From an uncultured Eubacteriales bacterium (GTDB lineage: Bacteria; Bacillota; Clostridia; Peptostreptococcales; Anaerovoracaceae), in assembly GCA_905206455.1 (NCBI GenBank), contig CAJLHL010000059.1:1-14829 (forward strand): DNA of 14,829 nucleotides, given 5' to 3'. A model generated the notes under the pieces. It had not been told where the DNA came from and did no database searches. It worked only from the letters and a program-made list of their open reading frames with translations. Position 1 is the first letter of the stretch, and each line of letters starts with the position of its first letter. Positions 7,307 to 14,696 of this stretch are shown one piece after another. The position numbers were made by a program, and so were the translations under genes.

Positions 7307-9331
7307 CTATGTCATACTGTACGGATCGATTTCCACCAGCATTACAGACTTCGTTCCGCTGCGTTCTGTCCGTTCCCGTTTGATCTCCGAGATTATTTTA
7401 AGATATTTTCGGGTCTTTTCCAACGGACTTTTTATCATAAACTGATATCTGTAATTTTCGTTCATTTTATTCAGATAAGCCGGCTGAGGCGCAAACAGTT
7501 CCCGCTGCTGCGCCGCAGGATTTTCTTTCACCCGAAAAAAGACTTCCTGTGCTTCTCTTCGCGCCGTGCTTTCCTCTTTATCGTAAAATACCAGCCGGAT
7601 GATATTCGTAAAAGGCGGGTATCCCGCCAGATTCCGGATCATCAGCTCTCTTCTGTAAAAACCTTCGTAATCTCCCTCTGCTGCATATTTTACCGCATTT
7701 TCTTCCGGACAATACGTCTGAATCACCACGTCGCCGGGCTCGTCGCCTCTGCCGCAGCGGCCCGCCGCCTGTGTGATCAGCTGAAAGGTCCGCTCCGCCG
7801 AACGGAAATCCGGAATATTCAGCGTCACATCCGCCGCGATGATTCCCACCACGCCGACATTCTGAAAATCCAACCCTTTGGCCACCAGCTGCGTTCCCAC
7901 CAGAATATCCGTCTTTCCCCGGTGAAAAGCATTCAAAATTTTCTGAGCATCACCCTTTTTTTTCGCGGTATCCAGATCCAGCCGGGCGATTTTCCTGCCG
8001 GGAAATGCCTCCGCCGCCAGCTCTTCCACCTGCTCCGTACCGATGCCGAAATGACGGATATACCGGCTGCCGCAGGAAGGACAGATCTCAGGCACTTTTA
8101 TCCTCCGGCCGCAGTAATGGCATTCCGCCATGCCACTGGACTTATGGTATGTCATGGAGATCCCGCAGGTTTCGCATTTCAGGGCAAAACCGCAGTTTCT
8201 GCAGGAAATGAAAGAAGAATACCCTCTCCGGTTGAGAAAGAAAATCACCTGCTTCCCCTCCGACAGAGCTTTCATCGACTTTTCATAAAGAACTCTGCTG
8301 AAAATACTGCGGTTTCCCTCTCTCAGTTCCTTTCTCATATCCGCGATTTCCACTCGCGGAAGCGGCGTACGGTTGTACCGCACCGGAAGACGCAGTTCCT
8401 GATACTGTCCTGAGGACGCGCGGAATCTGGACACCACCGACGGTGTGGCGGTACCCAGAACCACGACAGCGGAGTTGAGCTCCCCCCGCTTCACCGCCGC
8501 ATCTATCGCGTCATATTTCGGCGTCATATCCGATTTATAGGAAGCCTCATGTTCCTCATCTACGATAACCGCACCCAGATTAGAAAAAGGAGCAAATACG
8601 CCCAGACGAGCCCCGATGAGGATTTTTGCCCTGCCGTCTCTCACCCGCAGCCACTGTTCCCAGCGCTGTCTCCTGGTCAGCCTGCTGTGAAGGACCGCCA
8701 CGTTTTCCGGACCGAACCGGCTGACAAAACGCTCGATCGTCTGAGGGGTCAGAGAGATTTCCGGCACCAGGACAATCGACTGCCTGCCCCGCTCCGCCGC
8801 AGCCTGTGCCGTCCTCAGATAGATTTCCGTCTTTCCGCTGCTGGTGACGCCGTTGAGCAGAAAAGTACGATGCTCTTTCCTTTCTATGTGAGGCAGAATC
8901 TGCGCCATCGCGTTCTCCTGTTCTTTCGTCAGAACCGGAGCCTCCGAGGGAATGCAGACCAGATCTTCATAGGGATCTTTTCTGACGTTCCCCGTTCCTT
9001 TCACTCCCGGCGGAATCATGCATCTCACCGCGTCGATATAGCGGCAGAGGTACGCATCCCTCATCCACTCGCAGACGCTCACCAGATCTTCCGGAAGAGA
9101 GACTTCTTCCTCTACGCTTTCCACCCGTTTGATCTTCGACGTCTCCACTTCCAGTCCTGCTTCGCCTTCTCTGGAAACCTCGAATACATAAGCGTCTCTG
9201 AGGCGGTTTCCTCTGCCGAAAGGAACCCGCACTTTAGAGCCCCGGCGTACACTGTCGAAATCGCAGGCATAAGTATAAAATGTATCCGTATGATCACTCG
9301 CATTGTCGATGACGACTTTTACATATTTCAT
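7307..9331 (-). CDS. priA: Primosomal replication-restart helicase PriA
   Basis: The 674-residue product is a 3'-to-5' DNA helicase that reloads the replication machinery at stalled forks. Residues about 1-105 are the 3'-DNA-binding domain. The helicase core has Walker A GVTSSGKT (161-168), DEEH (258-261) and GTATPS (293-298). A zinc-binding insert carries eight cysteines in four pairs (377/380, 386/389, 404/407, 417/420). Motif VI reads QAAGRCGRGD (521-530), where most relatives have Ala in place of Cys. The protein is somewhat shorter than E. coli PriA (732) but complete at both ends. The ATG has AAGGAG 8 bases upstream. Codons 457-459 (AAA AAA AAG) form a dnaX-like slippery site followed by a TGA in the -1 frame. 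It lies 138 bases after queH and 141 before def. Confidence 0.97.
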   Translation of the reverse strand: MKYVKVVIDNASDHTDTFYTYACDFDSVRRGSKVRVPFGRGNRLRDAYVFEVSREGEAGLEVETSKIKRVESVEEEVSLPEDLVSVCEWMRDAYLCRYIDAVRCMIPPGVKGTGNVRKDPYEDLVCIPSEAPVLTKEQENAMAQILPHIERKEHRTFLLNGVTSSGKTEIYLRTAQAAAERGRQSIVLVPEISLTPQTIERFVSRFGPENVAVLHSRLTRRQRWEQWLRVRDGRAKILIGARLGVFAPFSNLGAVIVDEEHEASYKSDMTPKYDAIDAAVKRGELNSAVVVLGTATPSVVSRFRASSGQYQELRLPVRYNRTPLPRVEIADMRKELREGNRSIFSRVLYEKSMKALSEGKQVIFFLNRRGYSSFISCRNCGFALKCETCGISMTYHKSSGMAECHYCGRRIKVPEICPSCGSRYIRHFGIGTEQVEELAAEAFPGRKIARLDLDTAKKKGDAQKILNAFHRGKTDILVGTQLVAKGLDFQNVGVVGIIAADVTLNIPDFRSAERTFQLITQAAGRCGRGDEPGDVVIQTYCPEENAVKYAAEGDYEGFYRRELMIRNLAGYPPFTNIIRLVFYDKEESTARREAQEVFFRVKENPAAQQRELFAPQPAYLNKMNENYRYQFMIKSPLEKTRKYLKIISEIKRERTERSGTKSVMLVEIDPYSMT

Positions 9332-9469
9332 CCGTCCCGCTCCTTAAACCCGTTTCTCTTCTGAAACACCGCACGCAGCTCTGTCCTGTTTCTGCGGCCG
9401 CGATGAGCTGTTCCCGCCGCACCGCCGCTTCCCTCGTCCCGATGCCTCCGCATCCGGCTTTCGCATCTT

Positions 9470-10159
9470 TTAATCCCGCTTGGAAAAAACACAGCCGCAG
9501 TAATTCTGCCGATAGATGCCGTACTCCTTTGACAGTTCCACAGACCTGCGAAATCCGTCTCTCTTTTTAAAACTCTCGTCGAGAAAGGAAGCGGACACGT
9601 TCTTCTCCAATTCGTAACCGACGGCGTTAATCCGGCCGGTATTTTTGTGCGGGCTGACGGAAAGTGTCGTCGCGAATTCATCAAATCCCTGTCGCTCAGC
9701 AACCCTGGCCGTCTCCTCCATCCGCAGACGGAAGCAAACATCGCAGCGCGCTCCGTTTTCCGGTTCCCCTTCCAGCCCCTGAACCGCTTTCAGAAAACGC
9801 TCCGGATCATACGTTCCCTCGAAAAGCGCCACCGCGTCTTCCGCGCTTCTGTCTCTGTTAAATTTTTCTATCACCTGACGCTGCGCTTTCAGACGGCGCT
9901 CGTATTCCCCCGGATCGGTAATGTTCGGATTGTAAAAATAGACCTTCAAGCGGTATCGGTCCGCCAGCCGTTCGATCACCGCCGTACTGCACGGCCCGCA
10001 GCAGCTGTGAAGCAGCAGAGACGGTTTCGTTTCATCTTCATTTTTTCTCTCTTCGCACTGACTTTCGCCGCCTTTTTCGTATTTCTTCGAGAAATTTTCT
10101 TCCCTCCGGCTAAAACCGTTGCCGGCCTTTGCTTCTTCTCTGTTTAAAAGGATCGACAT
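9470..10159 (-). CDS. queH: Epoxyqueuosine reductase QueH
   Basis: The 229-residue product matches QueH (old name DUF208), the iron-sulfur enzyme that reduces epoxyqueuosine to queuosine in tRNAs for Asp, Asn, His and Tyr. It replaces QueG in many anaerobes. Key cysteines are all present: LLLHSCCGPC (Cys53, Cys54, Cys57), RCDVCFRLRM (Cys139, Cys142) and NYCGC (Cys221, Cys223). The stretch FATTLSVSPHKN (162-173) is also typical. The first 46 residues are polar, low in complexity and not part of the usual domain. The ATG at 10159 is still preferred because GGTGGTGAT stands just upstream and no internal ATG precedes the motif. It has a good promoter at 10245-10273 and probably leads the operon with priA, def and fmt. 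Confidence 0.93.
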   Translation of the reverse strand: MSILLNREEAKAGNGFSRREENFSKKYEKGGESQCEERKNEDETKPSLLLHSCCGPCSTAVIERLADRYRLKVYFYNPNITDPGEYERRLKAQRQVIEKFNRDRSAEDAVALFEGTYDPERFLKAVQGLEGEPENGARCDVCFRLRMEETARVAERQGFDEFATTLSVSPHKNTGRINAVGYELEKNVSASFLDESFKKRDGFRRSVELSKEYGIYRQNYCGCVFSKRD

Positions 10160-10182
10160 CAGATCACCACCTGTTTTCTTCT

Positions 10183-10211
10183 TTGTATCTCATCCTGTTT
10201 TTCGGTATAAT
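10183..10211 (+). promoter_or_regulatory. Candidate promoter for the YhcC/YtqA-type radical SAM gene
   Basis: A perfect -10 box TATAAT (10206-10211) lies 17 bases after a weak -35 box TTGTAT (10183-10188). Transcription would start near 10218, about 117 bases before the ATG at 10335. It would run through the opposing queH promoter. Confidence 0.5.
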
Positions 10212-10244
10212 CAGACTGAACCGCTCCCCATTGAGAGCCTTATC

Positions 10245-10273
10245 AGTATAACACGAAAGCCTTTTTTTGTGAA
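10245..10273 (-). promoter_or_regulatory. Sigma-A-type promoter for queH
   Basis: On the minus strand TTCACA (10268-10273) and TATACT (10245-10250) are spaced by exactly 17 bases; each differs from the consensus by one base. Transcription would start near 10238, about 79 bases before the queH ATG. I looked for a preQ1 riboswitch in that leader and did not see one. Confidence 0.75.
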
Positions 10274-10334
10274 TCGGCGGAAGACAGTCAGGCCCGTGAA
10301 AGACGGCGCCGGAAACGACAGGAGAGTGATTGGT

Positions 10335-11447
10335 ATGTTTAAAAACGGCGCGCATTATAACGGCATCGGCCCCTATCTGAAAGATCGGTTCGGCACGAGA
10401 ATTGCAAAAGTATCCATCGACGGAGGCTTCACCTGTCCCAACCGCGACGGTTCCGCAGGTCTGGGCGGATGCATCTTCTGTTCGGAGACCGGTTCCGGCG
10501 ATTTTGCAGGGAAGAGGATTCTTGGAAAGAAAACCGGGCCGAAAACCGGCGGCATCGCTGTCTCCATACCGTCTATGCGAAAAAACGCTCTCCGTGAGGT
10601 TCCTTCTGTCACGGCGCAGATCGACGCTCAGATCGGCATTCTGCGGAAAAAATGGCCTGATTTTCGCTGCGTCGCATATTTTCAGAATTTCACCAATACC
10701 TATGCGCCGGTCGCCCTGCTGAAAGAGCGATTTGAAGAAGCGCTCCGCCACCCTCTGTGCACGGGACTCGCTGTCGCTACCCGGCCTGACTGCCTTGGCC
10801 CGGATGTCGAAGACTATCTGGCCGATCTGCACGACAGAACGTTTCTCTGGGTGGAACTCGGTCTTCAGACCTCCGACGAAATCTCCGCACAGCGCATCCG
10901 AAGAGGTTATCCGTTCTCCGTATACAAAGAAGCTGTAAACCGGCTTACAGCGCGTGGAATCCGCGTAGTCACTCATCTGATCGCCGGACTGCCGGGAGAA
11001 GACAGAGAAAACTTTCTCCACAGCGTACGCCGTACCGTCTCCGATGATATTTTCGGCGTCAAACTTCAGCTGCTCCACATCATGAAAAATACCGAACTGG
11101 GCCGCCTGTGGCAGGTTCAGCAGGCGGCTTCCTCCCCGGACGGCTCTGTCCTGGGCACACAGCGCGGGCAGGGAAAAGCCTTCCCCGGCGCAGGACTTCC
11201 CGAAAACACCCTCTGCGAACCCGCTTCCTTTCCCCGAATCCGGCCTCTGGGCAAGGAAGAATATATCTCCTGGATCGCCGACGCCCTCGAAATCATTCCG
11301 CCGCAGATTACGATCCATCGTCTCACCGGAGACGCGCCAAAGGACACTCTGCTGGCTCCTCTGTGGAGCAGGGACAAAAAAGCGGTTCTCAACGGCATCA
11401 ACATGGAATTGAAAAAGCGCGGCTCCTGTCAGGGCAGCCGCATCTGA
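10335..11447 (+). CDS. Radical SAM protein, YhcC/YtqA family (TIGR01212)
   Basis: The 370-residue product has the radical SAM iron-sulfur motif in the CX11CX2C spacing typical of this family (Cys34, Cys46, Cys49, in FTCPNRDGSAGLGGCIFCS). It also has AYFQNFTNTYAPV (114-126), ELGLQTS (174-180), HLIAGLPGED (214-223) and a C-terminal part with ITIHRLTGDAP. From memory, the B. subtilis homologue YtqA has been linked to wobble-uridine modification in tRNA; I hold this with moderate confidence. The protein is longer than the usual 310-320 residues, with extra segments at about 60-95 and 258-303, the latter rich in Gly, Pro, Ser and Gln. The ATG at 10335 has AGGAG 10 bases upstream; an in-frame extension to 10119 would cross queH and both promoters. 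It is divergent from queH and converges with the XRE gene. Confidence 0.88.
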   Translation: MFKNGAHYNGIGPYLKDRFGTRIAKVSIDGGFTCPNRDGSAGLGGCIFCSETGSGDFAGKRILGKKTGPKTGGIAVSIPSMRKNALREVPSVTAQIDAQIGILRKKWPDFRCVAYFQNFTNTYAPVALLKERFEEALRHPLCTGLAVATRPDCLGPDVEDYLADLHDRTFLWVELGLQTSDEISAQRIRRGYPFSVYKEAVNRLTARGIRVVTHLIAGLPGEDRENFLHSVRRTVSDDIFGVKLQLLHIMKNTELGRLWQVQQAASSPDGSVLGTQRGQGKAFPGAGLPENTLCEPASFPRIRPLGKEEYISWIADALEIIPPQITIHRLTGDAPKDTLLAPLWSRDKKAVLNGINMELKKRGSCQGSRI

Positions 11448-11483
11448 CTCCTTCGCTTTTTCCGTTTATAAATATCCGCTGCA

Positions 11484-11516
11484 CGGAAATGGCTTTGTCT
11501 TTCAAAGCTGTTTCCG
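11484..11516. other. Hairpin between convergent genes
   Basis: CGGAAA (11484-11489) pairs with TTTCCG (11511-11516), and GCTTTG (11492-11497) pairs with CAAAGC (11503-11508) around a 5-base loop, with a 2-by-2 mismatch between the stems. It sits between the stops of the radical SAM gene (11447) and the XRE gene (11555). Neither strand has a run of T right after it, so terminator function is uncertain; stabilising or blocking both 3' ends is possible. Confidence 0.4.
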
Positions 11517-11554
11517 GCGCCTCCTTTTCCAAGCAGCTGTATTCCTTTCCAAAA

Positions 11555-11917
11555 TTAACTGCGACATCGTATCGTTATCATCCCGCCGTTTTTCTCTTCC
11601 TTCCCCTCTCTGCACACCGAGATACAACTCATCTCCTCCTCTAACGACAGAAATCCCCGCTTCGCCGCGCAGCAGAAATCCTGTTCAAAGAGACCGCAGA
11701 TGGGAATATTCAAAACGTCGGTAAAATATTTCAGTTCATAATCTGTAATCAGCCGTTTGCCGTTTTCAATTCTGCTGATTGTCTTCTGTGTCAGATCCAA
11801 CCCGTTCAACTGCAGTTTCACAGCCAGATCTTCCTGAGATAAATTGCGCCGTTTCCTCATTTTCTGTAGCCTTTCACCGCAGATGTTATGTTTCTCATCG
11901 ATTTTGATCTTTTTCAA
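11555..11917 (-). CDS. XRE-family helix-turn-helix regulator
   Basis: The 120-residue product has an XRE/Cro-type DNA-binding domain at residues about 12-72. ERLQKMRKRRNLSQEDLAVKL carries the first helices, and LTQKTISRIENGKRLITDYEL holds the recognition helix and the usual IENGKR turn. Regulators of this shape are common in Clostridia. The C-terminal 45 residues are unusual: four Cys (82, 83, 98, 102), then a charged stretch EGKEEKNGG and a basic end. No known sensor domain is visible there. The start is a TTG at 11917, supported by GAGG about 7 bases upstream and by homology beginning soon after; there is no in-frame ATG in a sensible place. It stands alone, converging with the radical SAM gene. 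What it controls is unknown. Confidence 0.8.
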   Translation of the reverse strand: MKKIKIDEKHNICGERLQKMRKRRNLSQEDLAVKLQLNGLDLTQKTISRIENGKRLITDYELKYFTDVLNIPICGLFEQDFCCAAKRGFLSLEEEMSCISVCREGKEEKNGGMITIRCRS

Positions 11918-12058
11918 AATGATACCTCATCATCCTTTACAAAAAATAACGAATCAATTTTGAACATAACACAAAATAAGCACCATAATTTTTTAATCGT
12001 CCAAAACACCTGCAAAACTCCGCTGTATCCGCCCAAAGCAGAGTTCTGCAGACAACTT

Positions 12059-12108
12059 CGGCATAATTCCGGAAGACTCCGCCGCCGGCAGCTTCCTGAA
12101 TTATGCCG
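12059..12108. repeat. 17-bp inverted repeat upstream of the XRE gene
   Basis: The arms 12059-12075 (CGGCATAATTCCGGAAG) and 12092-12108 are complementary at 16 of 17 positions around a 16-base G+C-rich loop that itself contains GCCGCCGGC. No run of T follows on either strand, so it does not look like a terminator. It may be an operator, a remnant of a small mobile repeat, or part of an RNA structure. I found no second copy in this window. Confidence 0.7.
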
Positions 12109-12203
12109 TGAAACAGAAACAGCGCTCATTCCGCCGCAGCGGACCCGGCAAAGAAAAATGATAATCCACGAATCCCGTCTCTTTCAGAAAGACGTCCCGA
12201 AAC

Positions 12204-12245
12204 AAAAAGCCCCGGACCGCGGAAAATAATTCCGCGGTCCGGGGC
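12204..12245 (-). terminator. Strong rho-independent terminator downstream of tdk
   Basis: A perfect 16-bp stem (12209-12224 with 12230-12245, GCCCCGGACCGCGGAA and its complement) with a 5-base loop is followed on the minus strand by five T (12204-12208). It ends transcription coming from tdk. Confidence 0.92.
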
Positions 12246-12282
12246 ACAAAAGAACAGGAAGATGACAAACATCTTCACGTTC
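12246..12282 (-). terminator. First, weaker terminator-like hairpin downstream of tdk
   Basis: On the minus strand GAAC and GAAGATG pair with CATCTTC and GTTC around the loop TTTGT (12252-12282), with one 2-by-2 mismatch, and TTTTGT follows directly. It lies just before the stronger terminator, making a tandem pair. Confidence 0.5.
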
Positions 12283-12377
12283 AGAGATATAGCACACCTT
12301 TTATATGACTCAAATCGTGACCCGTTCTTAACCAATGCGTTCGGACCGAGCGCCCGAAAGTTTCAGCGCCGCTCCCG

Positions 12378-12962
12378 TTACCGGCCGCCGTCGATTCGCC
12401 CGTCATTATAATGCTTTCTGCAGAGAGACACATACATATTGTTGCCGCCGATCTCAATCTGCTCTCCCGTACGGACAAATTTTCCATCCACGATACGAGC
12501 GACCATATTCGCCTTTCTTCCGCACCAGCAGATCGTCTTAATCTCCTCGATTTTATCCGCATACACCAGCAGATAATACGAACCTTCAAACAGCTCGTTG
12601 CGAAAATCGTTTTTCAGTCCGTAGCACATCACCGGACATTCGCAGCTGTCTACGATCTCTACCAGTTCCTCCACATGATGCTTTTTCAGAAATTGCGCCT
12701 CATCGATGAGCACACAGGCGATCTCCTTTTCCCGGCTGGCTTCCATATAGATTTCCAGAATATTCGTATCGTCAAAGACAGGAATCGCCGGTCTCGAAAG
12801 ACCGATGCGGGAACGGACCACACCGACGCCGAACCGGTCGCCCAGTCCCGAAGTCAGCACGAGCACATGCTTACCCCGCTCCTCGTAATTATATGCCACC
12901 TTGATCAGCTCGATACTCTTTCCTGCGTTCATCGTACTGTATCGGAAAAACAACTGAGCCAT
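12378..12962 (-). CDS. tdk: Thymidine kinase
   Basis: The 194-residue enzyme phosphorylates thymidine to dTMP with ATP, the salvage route to DNA precursors. It is a type II thymidine kinase: Walker A STMNAGKS (9-16), the DEAQF motif (87-91) with catalytic Glu88, and a zinc site formed by Cys145, Cys147, Cys181 and His184 (ICWCGRKAN and LCRKHY). The Cys-x-Cys spacing is like the E. coli enzyme. Length is normal. The ATG has an excellent site, GGAGGTGA, 6 bases upstream. It follows the decarboxylase-family gene by 36 bases and is probably co-transcribed with it. Two stacked terminators follow. Confidence 0.96.
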   Translation of the reverse strand: MAQLFFRYSTMNAGKSIELIKVAYNYEERGKHVLVLTSGLGDRFGVGVVRSRIGLSRPAIPVFDDTNILEIYMEASREKEIACVLIDEAQFLKKHHVEELVEIVDSCECPVMCYGLKNDFRNELFEGSYYLLVYADKIEEIKTICWCGRKANMVARIVDGKFVRTGEQIEIGGNNMYVSLCRKHYNDGRIDGGR

Positions 12963-12998
12963 CTGTTCTCACCTCCACACAAAGCGCCTGTCAAAACA

Positions 12999-14600
12999 TT
13001 AAAAATACATATGAAAAAGCATAGATTCCATCTCTCCCGTCACCACACGAATTCGAGGGACTCCATCCGCCCGCACGATTCCGTGAACGTGGCTTCCCCC
13101 TTCAAGTTCCTTCAGAAGATAATCCCGAATTTCTTTCGTAATCTCCTCTCCCGGATAAAGCACGGGAATTCCAGGCGGATAGACTGCCACGTCAAAAGCG
13201 GCTGCCCTCCCGCAGGCTTCTGAGAGAGGAACCGTCTCATGCCGGGAAGAAAAAGCCTTTCGCGGGGTCATAGCCGGGCGACGGCGAAACCGGGCCGGCG
13301 CGATATTCCGCTGCACGCCACTCTGCCAGTTTTCCGCCCTGTTCTTCCGGTTCTGCTTTCCGGAGTCTGCTGCGGCTGATTTCCTCTGTGCCGCTGAAAT
13401 TTCCTGCAGCGCGCTTTCCAAAAGCAGAAATTCCCTTTCCGTCGTTCCGCTTCCCGCCGTCGCGACGATATACAGATGATCTGCAAATTCTACATCTATA
13501 TGATATCTTCGGGAGAGAAGATCTGCAAGATCTCTCCCTCCGATTCCCATCTCCCAGGCGGAGATGAGAAGACGCGATCTCTCGATTTTACGCGGGACAC
13601 CGTCGGCGTCCGTATATTCGCTGATACAGCGAATTTCCGGAATACTGCCGATTCGAACGGCCGCCTCATCCACTATAGAATGTATCTTCTGCCATACTTC
13701 TGCTCCGTTGCGCGCCATATTCCCGCGCACTGCATCCAGCGAAGCCATCAGCAGATAAGAGGGACTGGTGGTGCTCATCAAATGGACCAGATAACGAAGG
13801 CGTTCCCTGTCTACAAGATCACCGCTGACATGAAGCATAGAACTCTGAGTCAGGCTTCCCAGCATCTTATGCGTACTCTGTACCGAGATATCACACCCTG
13901 CAGTGAGCGCGCTGCAGATCCCCTCCTGAGGGGCAAATTGAAGCTGCGCACCGTGAGCCTCATCGGCGATCACCTGCACGCCTCTGCTGTGACATAATTC
14001 CGTGATCTCTTTCAACTGACTGCAGGTTCCGTAATAGGAAGGATTGGTAAGAATCAACGCCCGGACGCCGGGATTGCGTTCCATCGCCGTTCGTACTGCT
14101 GACACGCTGATACCGCAGGGAATTCCGAGAGACGCATCAAATTCGTTTTCCACATAAACCGGCATCGCACCGCTGAAAATCAATCCCCGTATCACCGACT
14201 TATGGCAGTCGCGTCCTACCAGGATAGTTTCTCCCTCAGAAGCAGCGGCCGCCACCGCCGCGATGATACCGGACGTCGTTCCGTTTACCAGAAAAAAAGT
14301 CTCCTCTGCACCGAAAAGGTCTGCCGCCAGTTCCTGCGCCCGGGCGATCACTCCCTCCGGACAATGAAAATCATCAAAGCCGTCGATCTCCGTGATATCC
14401 GCCCGCAAAACCTCCCGTGAGAACAACTCTTCCAATTGCGCCGTACCTTCCGAAATCCCTCCGCCTCCCTTATGACCGGGAATATGAAGCGATACGCGGT
14501 CTGAACGGATATATTCTCTGAGTAAATCTGCAAGAGGCTTCTCTTTCTGCGATTTCTTTATCATTTCTGCGATTTCCTCTCTCAATTCACCTTTATACAT
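12999..14600 (-). CDS. Orn/Lys/Arg decarboxylase family PLP enzyme
   Basis: The 533-residue product belongs to the fold I PLP decarboxylases that turn lysine, arginine or ornithine into polyamine precursors. It has SLHIPGHKGGGG (37-48), FFLVNGTTSG (102-111), DEAHGAQ (213-219) with the PLP-ring Asp213, and QSTHKMLGS with the Schiff-base Lys245. The C-terminal domain has YPPGIPVLYPGEEI (474-487). Length matches the shorter Gram-positive (SpeA/YaaO-like) type. Residues about 401-446 form a basic, low-complexity linker between the domains, longer than I would expect. The ATG at 14600 has only GGCGGA two bases away; an ATG at 14564 (MIKKSQKEKPL) has GAGAGG 11 bases away and may be the true start. 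The gene begins shortly after the tRNA terminator and is followed by tdk. Substrate choice cannot be read from sequence. Confidence 0.9.
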   Translation of the reverse strand: MYKGELREEIAEMIKKSQKEKPLADLLREYIRSDRVSLHIPGHKGGGGISEGTAQLEELFSREVLRADITEIDGFDDFHCPEGVIARAQELAADLFGAEETFFLVNGTTSGIIAAVAAAASEGETILVGRDCHKSVIRGLIFSGAMPVYVENEFDASLGIPCGISVSAVRTAMERNPGVRALILTNPSYYGTCSQLKEITELCHSRGVQVIADEAHGAQLQFAPQEGICSALTAGCDISVQSTHKMLGSLTQSSMLHVSGDLVDRERLRYLVHLMSTTSPSYLLMASLDAVRGNMARNGAEVWQKIHSIVDEAAVRIGSIPEIRCISEYTDADGVPRKIERSRLLISAWEMGIGGRDLADLLSRRYHIDVEFADHLYIVATAGSGTTEREFLLLESALQEISAAQRKSAAADSGKQNRKNRAENWQSGVQRNIAPARFRRRPAMTPRKAFSSRHETVPLSEACGRAAAFDVAVYPPGIPVLYPGEEITKEIRDYLLKELEGGSHVHGIVRADGVPRIRVVTGEMESMLFHMYF

Positions 14601-14656
14601 TTCCGCCAGCGATAATTAATGTGTTGCTGCAGACGAAAAGCGGTATTTTAAATACG

Positions 14657-14693
14657 AAAAAAGATGTCTAAAAACAGAGTTTATAGACATCTT
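14657..14693 (-). terminator. Rho-independent terminator after the tRNA genes
   Basis: A perfect 10-bp inverted repeat (AAGATGTCTA at 14661-14670 and its complement at 14684-14693) is followed on the minus strand by a run of six T (14657-14662, partly in the stem). It starts four bases after the encoded CCA of tRNA-Phe and closes the tRNA cluster. Confidence 0.88.
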
Positions 14694-14696
14694 GCA

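Larger units (their letters stand above)
11918..12377. other. Gene-free interval between tdk and the XRE gene
   Basis: This 460-base stretch has no gene I can support. Next to the XRE gene (11918-12000) it is rich in A and T and must hold its promoter, but no box pair stands out. A 17-bp inverted repeat follows at 12059-12108. Then come the two tdk terminators (12204-12282) and about 95 bases of tdk 3' untranslated DNA. Short frames on either strand lack ribosome sites and cross the terminators. Confidence 0.6.

Noticed and set aside
7190..8413. 407-codon open frame antisense to priA
   Set aside because: Antisense shadow of a well-supported helicase gene; no motif of its own.
10160..10238. 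preQ1 riboswitch in the queH leader
   Set aside because: The leader lacks the preQ1-I hairpin plus A-rich tail and any preQ1-II blocks I can recognise.
10164..11318. 384-codon open frame antisense to the radical SAM gene
   Set aside because: It is a shadow caused by codon bias; no known motif, no ribosome site, and the opposite strand encodes a clear family protein.
11422..11445. Hairpin over the stop of the radical SAM gene as a terminator
   Set aside because: GCGGCT and AGCCGC pair, but the T run begins about 13 bases later, too far for a standard intrinsic terminator.
12126..12335. 69-codon minus-strand frame downstream of tdk
   Set aside because: It runs through both tdk terminators, so it would not be transcribed.
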